Assembly: GCA_034669965.1 (NCBI GenBank)
Contig: JAXMOK010000006.1
Coordinates: 1-64,000 of the forward strand
DNA length: 64,000 bases
Reading direction: 5' to 3'
Source: HXMU1420-13 sp034669965
Lineage (GTDB): Bacteria; Bacteroidota; Rhodothermia; Balneolales; Balneolaceae
Of this stretch, positions 50,963 to 56,807 are shown piece after piece (positions within the stretch are counted from its first letter, which is position 1; every line of letters starts with the position of its first letter). The notes below the pieces were generated by a model. The model made no database searches, was not told the DNA's origin, and saw nothing but the letters and a program-made list of their open reading frames with translations. A program made the translations under genes and the position numbers.

Positions 50963-51460
50963 TTATAGTTGAAGTCTTCTGAATTCAAGACCATGAATCG
51001 CCCATTCAGTTTCGTCAGTTTTTTCGATATGATGGAAAATTTCAAAATATCCATCACTCCAAATTGAACTGATCACACTATCGGTTTCTTTTAATTCATT
51101 CGAACCAATATGCTTTATGAATTCATCTCTCACATGTTCATAGTGATTGTAATGAGTTTCAAAATCGTATTCTCCATCCGCATCTAAGAAACGAATTATT
51201 ACACTCTCAAGGATTAAGGCATTAGGATCTGCGTTACTCACTAACTTTTTTCGAAAAGCATAGGTAACGGTAACTTCTTTCTTAAAGTAGGTAGTATTAA
51301 ATGTGAGTTGTCTAAAACTACTATTTCTGATGAGAGTTGGATCGTCTTTCAATAAATCACTGAGCTCTTCAAAAGAAATATCCCAATCAATATCTGGAAT
51401 TTGTGAAGCGGCATTCGTTGAAGCGAAAAAAATTACACAGAGTAACAGCGATCGTAACAT
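50963..51460 (-). CDS. Hypothetical exported protein (165 residues)
   Basis: A signal peptide (MLRSLLLCVIFFASTNAASQ) is followed by a compact mixed domain with many acidic and aromatic residues (SFEELSDLLKDDPTLIRNSS, VTVTYAFRKKLVS, YDFETHYNHYEHVRDEFIKH). No family is recognised. It is embedded among palindromic repeats between the YHYH gene and the second DUF559 gene. The truncated T-type repeat ends only 25 bases from its stop, so its 3' end may have been altered by repeat insertion. Confidence 0.62.
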   Translation of the reverse strand: MLRSLLLCVIFFASTNAASQIPDIDWDISFEELSDLLKDDPTLIRNSSFRQLTFNTTYFKKEVTVTYAFRKKLVSNADPNALILESVIIRFLDADGEYDFETHYNHYEHVRDEFIKHIGSNELKETDSVISSIWSDGYFEIFHHIEKTDETEWAIHGLEFRRLQL

Positions 51461-51542
51461 AATAGATTGATTATTCCCAGACTAAAAAGGTTCAGAGGCA
51501 GAGGATAAGAACCAATGATAATGATAACACTTTTCATCTAAG

Positions 51543-51629
51543 TTTGTCATTTCGAGTGGAACGAGAAATCTAAAGGGATACGAAAAAGTCGGAAATTGAT
51601 TTTCTACCACATTTCAAAATGGAAAAGCA
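51543..51629. repeat. T-type repeat unit before DUF559 gene 2
   Basis: It opens GTTTGTCATTTCGAGTGGAA, CGAGAAATCTAAAGG and closes with the degraded inverse end CACATTTCAAAATGGAAAAG. It is joined to the F element at 51634, as at 52622-52766. Confidence 0.65.
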
Positions 51630-51633
51630 ACAA

Positions 51634-51687
51634 GTCTCCCCTTGAGGGGAGTGCCGTCCGCCAAGCGGCGGATGGCGAGGGGTGTTG
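51634..51687 (+). repeat. F-orientation element upstream of DUF559 gene 2
   Basis: CTCCCC-TTGA-GGGGAG, then TCCGCC-AAGC-GGCGGA, then GAGGGGTGTTG. It lies 55 bases before the DUF559 start and is the inverted partner of the R element at 52101. Confidence 0.8.
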
Positions 51688-51742
51688 TGCGACGATTTAC
51701 GAAATTTTTGTAAGGAATAGTGTTCTAAGTAATCTAACAGGT

Positions 51743-52171
51743 ATGTCACGAAATGTAATATTTCCATACAACCCAAAACTTAGACAAAGAGCTCGGGAAT
51801 TAAGAAAGAACTCGACCTTAGGGGAGATTTTGTTGTGGAATCAGATAAAATGCAGAAAACTAGGAGTGCAATTCCATCGACAGGTTCCAATTCATGAATA
51901 TATCGTAGATTTTTACTGCCATGAATTACGATTGGTTATTGAGGTTGATGGTAGTTCTCATTCCAATCCAGCCCAACATACTCAAGACTTAAAAAGAGAT
52001 TATCAATTGAGTCAACTCGGTATTCATGTACTAAGAATTGATGATTCTGACGTCAAAAAGAACATGATTTCGGTAATACTTCACATTGGCCAAAAAGTGG
52101 ACACCCTCCGTCATCCGCCAGCCGGCGGATGCCACCTCCCTCAAGGGAGGACTAGCACGAAGCATTTATGA
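51743..52171 (+). CDS. DUF559 domain protein (Vsr/PD-(D/E)XK-like), locus 2
   Basis: From the ATG the protein reads MSRNVIFPYNPKLRQRAREL with RKNSTLGEILLWNQIK, then VPIHEYIVDFYCHELRLVIE, then VDGSSHSNPAQHTQDLKRDY and a strand LGIHVLRIDD. This is the DUF559 nuclease-like domain (about residues 8-118), with the candidate active-site acidic residues of VDFYC and IEVDG. I reject an upstream ATG (51596) because it would translate the T and F repeats. The last 25 residues (from VDTLRHPPAGG) are encoded by the R element. The enzyme activity of DUF559 is unproven. It shares family, layout and repeat setting with the gene at 7.7 kb. Confidence 0.82.
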   Translation: MSRNVIFPYNPKLRQRARELRKNSTLGEILLWNQIKCRKLGVQFHRQVPIHEYIVDFYCHELRLVIEVDGSSHSNPAQHTQDLKRDYQLSQLGIHVLRIDDSDVKKNMISVILHIGQKVDTLRHPPAGGCHLPQGRTSTKHL

Positions 52172-52193
52172 GTTTATTGAGTGCTCAGAATTT
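51973..52193 (+). repeat. 221-bp direct repeat, copy 1 (3' half of DUF559 gene 2 plus R element)
   Basis: This stretch is closely similar, at the same length, to 52335-52555. Both run from CCAACATACTCAAGAC to GAGTGCTCAGAATTT. Confidence 0.8.
52101..52152 (-). repeat. R-orientation element overlapping the DUF559 gene 2 3' end
   Basis: ACACCCTCCGTC, then ATCCGCC-AGCC-GGCGGAT, then GCCACCTCCCTCAAGGGAGG. It is the reverse complement type of the F element at 51634, so the gene is bracketed by inverted copies. Confidence 0.8.
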
Positions 52194-52261
52194 AAAGAAA
52201 GTAAGTTTTCCTTAAAGCGGGATTTTGATATGTCACAGTGTTAGAAATGGAAAAACAACAA

Positions 52262-52315
52262 GTCTCCCCTAGAGGGGAGTGCCGTCCGCCAACCGGCGGA
52301 TGGTGAGGGGTGTTG
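52262..52315 (+). repeat. F-orientation element upstream of the truncated DUF559 copy
   Basis: CTCCCC-TAGA-GGGGAG, then TCCGCC-AACC-GGCGGA, then TGAGGGGTGTTG. Confidence 0.8.
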
Positions 52316-52334
52316 TGCAACGAACGACGATAGA

Positions 52335-52533
52335 CCAACATACTCAAGACTTAAAAAGAGATTATCAATTGAATCAACTCGGCATTCATGTGCTAAGAGT
52401 TGATGATATCGATGTTAAAAAGTACATGAATTCGGTAATGCTTCACATTGGGCAAAAGGTGAACACCCTCCGTCATCCGCTGTCTCGCGGATGCCACCTC
52501 CCTCAAGGGAGGACTAATATGAGGAGTTTATGA
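52335..52533 (+). pseudogene. Internally deleted DUF559 copy (3' half only)
   Basis: The frame reads DQHTQDLKRDYQLNQLGIHV then LRVDDIDVKKYMNSVMLHIG, the same as the C-terminal half of DUF559 gene 2. It continues through the R element like that gene. The N-terminal half, including the VDFYC..IEVDG core, is missing. The junction with the sequence after the F element falls at CCAAC, also present after the F element at 52713 (GACCAACG), so a deletion at short homology is likely. F and R ends are both retained, giving a layout like a non-autonomous element. Confidence 0.72.
52463..52514 (-). repeat. R-orientation element after the truncated DUF559 copy
   Basis: ACACCCTCCGTC, then ATCCGC-TGTCTC-GCGGAT, then GCCACCTCCCTCAAGGGAGG. 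The inner hairpin stem is shorter and differs from that at 52101 but still pairs. Confidence 0.78.
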
Positions 52534-52574
52534 GTTTATTGAGTGCTCAGAATTTTGAAATAGCAATTTCGCGA

Positions 52575-52592
52575 GTCTCTCTTAGAGGGAGT
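52575..52592 (+). repeat. Fragment of an F element (hairpin 1 only)
   Basis: GTCTCTCTTAGAGGGAG resembles the first hairpin of the TAGA-type F elements and lacks the rest. Confidence 0.5.
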
Positions 52593-52621
52593 CGAAAATT
52601 GAACTTCGAACGGTTATCTGC

Positions 52622-52706
52622 CTTTTCATTTCGAGTGGAACGATAAATCTAAAGGTTTAGGGAAAGGTCTGGAATTGATTTTCTACTACATTTCGAAATG
52701 ACAAAG
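52622..52706. repeat. T-type repeat unit with inverted ends
   Basis: It begins CTTTTCATTTCGAGTGGAAC and ends ACATTTCGAAATGACAAAG, the inverse of the TTTGTCATTTCGA start seen in sister units. It is followed 6 bases later by an F element. Confidence 0.68.
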
Positions 52707-52712
52707 CAACAA

Positions 52713-52766
52713 GTCTCCCCTAGAGGGGAGTGCCGTCCGCCAAGCGGCGGATGGCGAGGGGTGTTC
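52713..52766 (+). repeat. F-orientation element, last copy
   Basis: CTCCCC-TAGA-GGGGAG, then TCCGCC-AAGC-GGCGGA, then GAGGGGTGTT. The downstream sequence (GACGAACGACGATTGACCAA) continues into the T-type unit at 52813, as after the copy at 50793. Confidence 0.8.
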
Positions 52767-52812
52767 TGCGACGAACGACGATTGACCAACGACGAACAGG
52801 CTCCATCCGTGT

Positions 52813-52931
52813 TTGTCATCTTGATCCGGATTCATCGGAGAGAAATCTGGAGGTTATCGTTAAGGTCAGGATTTAGATTGCTAGAAAGGAATGCCTATCC
52901 CGCTCACTCAGATTGAAATGACAAACTTGAA
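52813..52931. repeat. T-type repeat unit, long form with inverted ends
   Basis: It starts GTTTGTCATCTTGATCCGGA and ends ATTGAAATGACAAAC, giving terminal inverted repeats of about 13 bases. A truncated version of its left part lies at 50891-50937. Confidence 0.65.
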
Positions 52932-52991
52932 TTATTCCTAATTCACCTATTCTCCCGAAGGGATGCCTATGGCACTAATTCCTAATTGATA

Positions 52992-53711
52992 TCACTCCCA
53001 AACAACCGTAGTCCCAAGATCCTCACCATCGCACACGATCTTTTTCAATGCGCCTTTTTCGTTCATATTGAACACAATGATCGGCGTTTCGTTTTCCCGG
53101 CAAAGGGTAAAGGCGGTTAAATCCATCACAGAAAGCCGGCGTTGAAGAACTTCATCGCCCGTGATAACATCGAACTTAACGGCATCCGGGTTTTTCTCGG
53201 GATCGGAATCGTAAATACCATCCACACGAGTTCCTTTTAGAATTACGTCGGTTTCCACTTCGATAGCACGAAGAGCACCGGCCGTATCAGTAGTGAAATA
53301 GGGGTTACCGGTTCCGGCGCCAAAAATAACCACACGGCCTTTTTCTAAGTGGCGAACGGCACGCCGACGAATATACGGCTCGGCAATTGCTTCCATCCGA
53401 ATAGCGGAAAGTAAGCGCGTTTTAACATCCTGACGTTCAAGTGCATCTTGCAGCGCCATGGCGTTTATCATAGTGGCAAGCATGCCCATATAATCGCCTT
53501 GTACACGATCCATGCCTTCGGTTGCTCCTTTAACGCCACGGAAGATATTCCCGCCCCCAATCACGATAGAAACCTCAATTCCCTCGCGTTGAACAGCTTT
53601 TATTTCGTTGGCATAACTGGTTAAAATATCACCATCGATGCCATGCCCTTGTTCACCTAAAAGAGCTTCTCCACTTAACTTGAGTAGTATACGCTTGTAC
53701 TTATTTGCCAC
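52992..53711 (-). CDS. pyrH: Uridylate kinase PyrH
   Basis: PyrH phosphorylates UMP to UDP, feeding pyrimidine nucleotides. I prefer the GTG that gives MANKYKRILLKLSGEALLGE, matching the family N-terminus, over an ATG 11 codons upstream that reaches back toward the terminator. The 239-residue protein has the amino-acid-kinase motifs LKLSGEAL, VIGGGNIFRGVKGA, DRVQGDYMGMLATMINAMAL, VVIFGAGTGNPYFTTDTAGA and VDGIYDSDPEKNPDAVKFD. It lies after tsf, but a strong hairpin terminator separates them. frr, its normal neighbour, is 3.8 kb away across the repeat island. Confidence 0.95.
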   Translation of the reverse strand: MANKYKRILLKLSGEALLGEQGHGIDGDILTSYANEIKAVQREGIEVSIVIGGGNIFRGVKGATEGMDRVQGDYMGMLATMINAMALQDALERQDVKTRLLSAIRMEAIAEPYIRRRAVRHLEKGRVVIFGAGTGNPYFTTDTAGALRAIEVETDVILKGTRVDGIYDSDPEKNPDAVKFDVITGDEVLQRRLSVMDLTAFTLCRENETPIIVFNMNEKGALKKIVCDGEDLGTTVVWE

Positions 53712-53742
53712 GGTATAAATTGATTCTGAAAAATTATAGATC

Positions 53743-53778
53743 AAAAAAAAGGCTGTCCCGAAATTCGAGACAGCCTAA
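53743..53778 (-). terminator. Intrinsic terminator between tsf and pyrH
   Basis: AGGCTGTC (53750-53757) pairs with GACAGCCT (53769-53776). On the minus strand the hairpin is followed by eight T. It should end most rplM/rpsB-tsf transcripts before pyrH. Confidence 0.88.
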
Positions 53779-53794
53779 GGTAATCAAAAAAGAT

Positions 53795-54628
53795 TTAAGC
53801 CTCTTCACCTAATTGAATACGGTGAAAAGCAGTTGCAAGAGGAGTGTTGTTTTGCTCTAAGTATTGCTTAACAGTTACTCCGTTGTCTTTTACAAACTTC
53901 TGGTTTAGAAGCACACGCTCTTCGTAGAATCTGCGAAGTTTACCTTTTGCCGCTTTTTCAGCGATCTCAGCAGGCTTGCCTTCGTTGATCAATTGCTCTT
54001 TAGCAATCTCCAATTCTTTTTCTACAAGAGAAGCATCAACTTCATCCTGAGTTACGGCTAGTGGCTTCATAGCAGCAATTTGCATTGCAACATCTTTAGC
54101 TACATCGTGGTTTTCAACTGTTCCGTCGAACTCAACCAACACACCTAACTGGTTACCCGGGTGGATGTAATCAACCAAAGAGCCTTCAGTTTTAGCTAAT
54201 ACTACTTTGCTGATTTGAATCTTCTCGCCGATGGTACCGGTCATGTTTTGCAGATGAATTCCGATAGTCTCACCGTCAACTTCTACGTCCATCAAAGCTT
54301 CAGCGCTTTCGATGTCATTATCGTAAGCAGCATTCAGGAATTTGTCGGCTTGTGCCTGGAAATCGTCGTTACGAGCAACGAAATCAGTTTCGCAGTTAAT
54401 TTCGATAACAACCGCTTTCTTGGCATCATCGCTGATGCGGGTTAGAACTAACCCTTCTTTAGCTTCGCGGTCGGCACGTTTGTCAGCTACTTTTTGACCT
54501 TTTTTACGAAGGATCTCAACAGCTTTATCGAAATCACCTTCAGCTTCGGCAAGGGCTTTTTTACAGTCCATCATGCCTGCGCCGGTCATGTCTCTTAATT
54601 TCTTTACGTCAGCAGCAGAAATGCTCAT
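53795..54628 (-). CDS. tsf: Elongation factor Ts
   Basis: EF-Ts exchanges GDP for GTP on EF-Tu. The 277-residue protein starts MSISAADVKKLRDMTGAGMM, then DCKKALAEAEGDFDKAVEIL (UBA-like N-domain). It shows the core TDFVARNDDFQAQADKF with the conserved Thr-Asp-Phe-Val-Ala contact site for EF-Tu near 81, and the C-terminal FYEERVLLNQKFVKD. It begins 27 bases after rpsB, the near-universal pairing. Confidence 0.97.
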   Translation of the reverse strand: MSISAADVKKLRDMTGAGMMDCKKALAEAEGDFDKAVEILRKKGQKVADKRADREAKEGLVLTRISDDAKKAVVIEINCETDFVARNDDFQAQADKFLNAAYDNDIESAEALMDVEVDGETIGIHLQNMTGTIGEKIQISKVVLAKTEGSLVDYIHPGNQLGVLVEFDGTVENHDVAKDVAMQIAAMKPLAVTQDEVDASLVEKELEIAKEQLINEGKPAEIAEKAAKGKLRRFYEERVLLNQKFVKDNGVTVKQYLEQNNTPLATAFHRIQLGEEA

Positions 54629-54655
54629 TTCTTTCTGATTTTAGTCGTTTATGAT

Positions 54656-55525
54656 TTATTCTTCTTCGTCGCCAGATTTCTTGTCTTTGGTAGCTTCATC
54701 AGCTGGTGCTAAATCAGGTTCTGACTGCTTCTTTCTGCGAGAACGTAATTTAGTTTTAGCTTCTGCTACTTCTTCGTCGGAAACATCTTTTGCTTCAATA
54801 GCCGCTGCTTCCATTACTTCTTCTTCTGCATGAGCTTCGCGCTCTGCAGATCCTTCGATAATCGCGTCAGCAACTTGAGAAGCCACTAATTGGATAGTAC
54901 GTGCAGAGTCATCATTACAAGGGATGATGAAATCAGGTACATCAGGATCACTATTGGTATCAACCATTGCGATGATCGGGATGTGAAGCTTAATTGCTTC
55001 GCTTACTGCAAGGTGCTCTTTGATGATATCAACCACAAAGATAGCGCCCGGTAGACGAGTCATGTTAGCGATACCGCCAAGAGTATCTTCTAATTTTTGT
55101 TGCTCACGGCTAAGCATTAAACCTTCTTTCTTGGTAAGCTCGGCCATGGTGCCGTCGGTTTTCATGCGCTCGATCTCTTCCATACGAGAGATGCTCTTAC
55201 GAACAGTTGAAAAGTTCGTTAACATACCACCTAACCAACGGTGCGTTACAAATGGCATTCCTGCGCGAACGGCTTCCGTTTTAATAATATCGGTAGATTG
55301 TTTTTTTGTACCTACAAACAGAATGGTTTTACCGGCACGTGATAGCTCTTGAATTTGATCAATAGCTTCCTGCAGGTATTTCTGCGTTTTCTTAAGGTCG
55401 ATGATGTGGATTCCGTTACGTTGCATGAAGATAAATTCCTTCATTTTTGGATTCCAACGGCGGGTTAGGTGGCCAAAATGCGCACCCGATTTTAATAGTT
55501 CTTCTATTGAAGCTGCTTTAGGCAT
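54656..55525 (-). CDS. rpsB: Ribosomal protein S2
   Basis: S2 binds the small subunit near S1. I chose the ATG giving MPKAASIEELLKSGAHFGHL, the normal family start; an ATG 16 codons earlier adds an unrelated leader. Typical segments are TRRWNPKMKEFIFMQRNGIH, FVGTKKQSTDIIKTEAVRAG, HRWLGGMLTNFSTVRKSI and PGAIFVVDIIKEHLAVSEA. The 289-residue protein has a C-terminal acidic/basic extension of about 60 residues (EAHAEEEVMEAAAIEAKDVS and a KLRSRRKKQ stretch) beyond the E. coli length. It is followed by tsf and preceded by rpsI with a 131-base gap. Confidence 0.96.
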   Translation of the reverse strand: MPKAASIEELLKSGAHFGHLTRRWNPKMKEFIFMQRNGIHIIDLKKTQKYLQEAIDQIQELSRAGKTILFVGTKKQSTDIIKTEAVRAGMPFVTHRWLGGMLTNFSTVRKSISRMEEIERMKTDGTMAELTKKEGLMLSREQQKLEDTLGGIANMTRLPGAIFVVDIIKEHLAVSEAIKLHIPIIAMVDTNSDPDVPDFIIPCNDDSARTIQLVASQVADAIIEGSAEREAHAEEEVMEAAAIEAKDVSDEEVAEAKTKLRSRRKKQSEPDLAPADEATKDKKSGDEEE

Positions 55526-55656
55526 ATTTAGATATGTGTTAGGTTTGTCCTCTATGCGGGTCAACCTCATCATCCAATCCTGATATTTAAATCAGAACAC
55601 CAGGCGATGAGTCGCCACATATGTGTATTAATTTGTTTGTGTAGCGAAAATAGGTA

Positions 55657-56043
55657 TTAACGCTTGCTGAACTGGAACTTCTTACGAGCCTTAGGCTGTC
55701 CTGGCTTCTTACGCTCAACCATACGGTCGTCACGAGTTAGAAGTCCGTGTTCTTTGAGAATACTGTGCGCATCAGTTTCTTCGCCATCGATGGCGCGTGC
55801 AAGAGCGTGTTGTACCGCGCCTGCCTGACCTGATTTGCCACCACCACGAACAGTTACTTTAATGTCGTATTTGCCTTCGGTTTCTGTTACCGTAAGTGGA
55901 AGTGAAGCGATGTTTTGAATCGCTTTAATTGGGAAGTATTCGTCAAACGGAGTGTTGTTGATAAGAATGTTACCTGAACCCGGCTTAATGTATAAGCGAG
56001 CAGTTGAGGTTTTTCTTCGTCCGATGTAATTAGCTTGTGCCAT
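55657..56043 (-). CDS. rpsI: Ribosomal protein S9
   Basis: S9 is a small-subunit protein whose C-terminal tail reaches the decoding site tRNA. The 128-residue protein starts MAQANYIGRRKTSTARLYIK, contains VTVRGGGKSGQAGAVQHALA and RAIDG, and ends RMVERKKPGQPKARKKFQFS KR with the invariant KR tail. It follows rplM by 12 bases, the standard pair. Confidence 0.97.
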   Translation of the reverse strand: MAQANYIGRRKTSTARLYIKPGSGNILINNTPFDEYFPIKAIQNIASLPLTVTETEGKYDIKVTVRGGGKSGQAGAVQHALARAIDGEETDAHSILKEHGLLTRDDRMVERKKPGQPKARKKFQFSKR

Positions 56044-56055
56044 GTATAAAATCGA

Positions 56056-56499
56056 TTAAAGCTCGATGATTTCAGGATTCTGAGCAGTTTGTTGATGTAC
56101 CGGGCCTGCGTATACACGCAAGTTGGTTAGCAATTTGCGTCCAAGTCTGTTTTTTGGAAGCATTCCTTTTACGGCTTTCATTACTAAAGAAGTTGGGTCT
56201 TTTGCCAACATGTCTTCAGCACTTGTGAAGCGCTCACCACCAGGGTAAAAGGTGTGACGGAAGTACATTTTGTCCGTCATTTTTTTACCGGTCAATTTCA
56301 CTTTTTCTGAATTGATAACAATTACGTTATCGCCGGTATCCATATGTGGGGTAAAAGTGGGCTTTGTTTTGCCTCTCAAGATAGATGCTACAACAGTACT
56401 CAAACGCCCTAAAGGAACGTCCTCGGCGTCAACTAGTACCCATTTCTTTTCGATATCGCTGGGCTTAGCTGAGTATGTTTTAAAACTTAAAGTATCCAC
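56056..56499 (-). CDS. rplM: Ribosomal protein L13
   Basis: L13 is an early-assembly large-subunit protein. The 147-residue sequence begins MDTLSFKTYSAKPSDIEKKW, VLVDAEDVPLGRLSTVVASI, then LRGKTKPTFTPHMDTGDNVI, VINSEKVKLTGKK and HTFYPGGER. It is the first gene of the minus-strand cluster rplM-rpsI-rpsB-tsf-pyrH, so the main promoter should lie in the following intergenic region, which it shares with the divergent CotH gene. Confidence 0.97.
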   Translation of the reverse strand: MDTLSFKTYSAKPSDIEKKWVLVDAEDVPLGRLSTVVASILRGKTKPTFTPHMDTGDNVIVINSEKVKLTGKKMTDKMYFRHTFYPGGERFTSAEDMLAKDPTSLVMKAVKGMLPKNRLGRKLLTNLRVYAGPVHQQTAQNPEIIEL

Positions 56500-56807
56500 G
56501 GTTTTGTGTGTTTTTGCTTTTTGGGAAAGACCTAAAAATTACGGCAAATATTCGTAGTTATCAACATTAGAAATTAAAAAAGAATTGAGACCACAATAAT
56601 TCAAAATGAACAACGAAAAAATCAAGATTGCTCAACTCTATGTACCTGGCGCATTCATTCTAAATCTTAAATTTTCAATTTTGAATTACTCAATCTGCAT
56701 ACATCATTTTTCATTTTGAGGATTAGCTTTTTGAATGGGCTTCAGTAAGTTAAGGGCGCCTGGTGTGTTACCGGGCAATAAGAACGAAGTAAATCCGCTA
56801 CTCACTC
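56500..56807. other. 308-base divergent intergenic region with A/T-rich inverted repeat
   Basis: TCAAAATGAA (56601-56610) recurs exactly inverted as TTCATTTTGA (56710-56719), and AAATTTTCAATTTTGAATT lies between. The region must also contain promoters for rplM and the CotH gene, but I cannot place them with confidence. No small gene or known RNA motif is seen. Confidence 0.5.

Larger units (their letters stand above)
52335..52555 (+). repeat. 221-bp direct repeat, copy 2
   Basis: The second copy of the 51973-52193 segment, including the R element and the trailing GAGTGCTCAGAATTT. Confidence 0.8.

Noticed and set aside
50800..51057. 85-codon minus-strand frame beside the exported protein gene
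   Set aside because: It reads through an F element and the other frame of the exported protein; no independent support.
50622..52766. CRISPR array
   Set aside because: Repeats are self-complementary two-hairpin units at irregular spacing and in both orientations, with no unique 30-40 base spacers and no cas genes.
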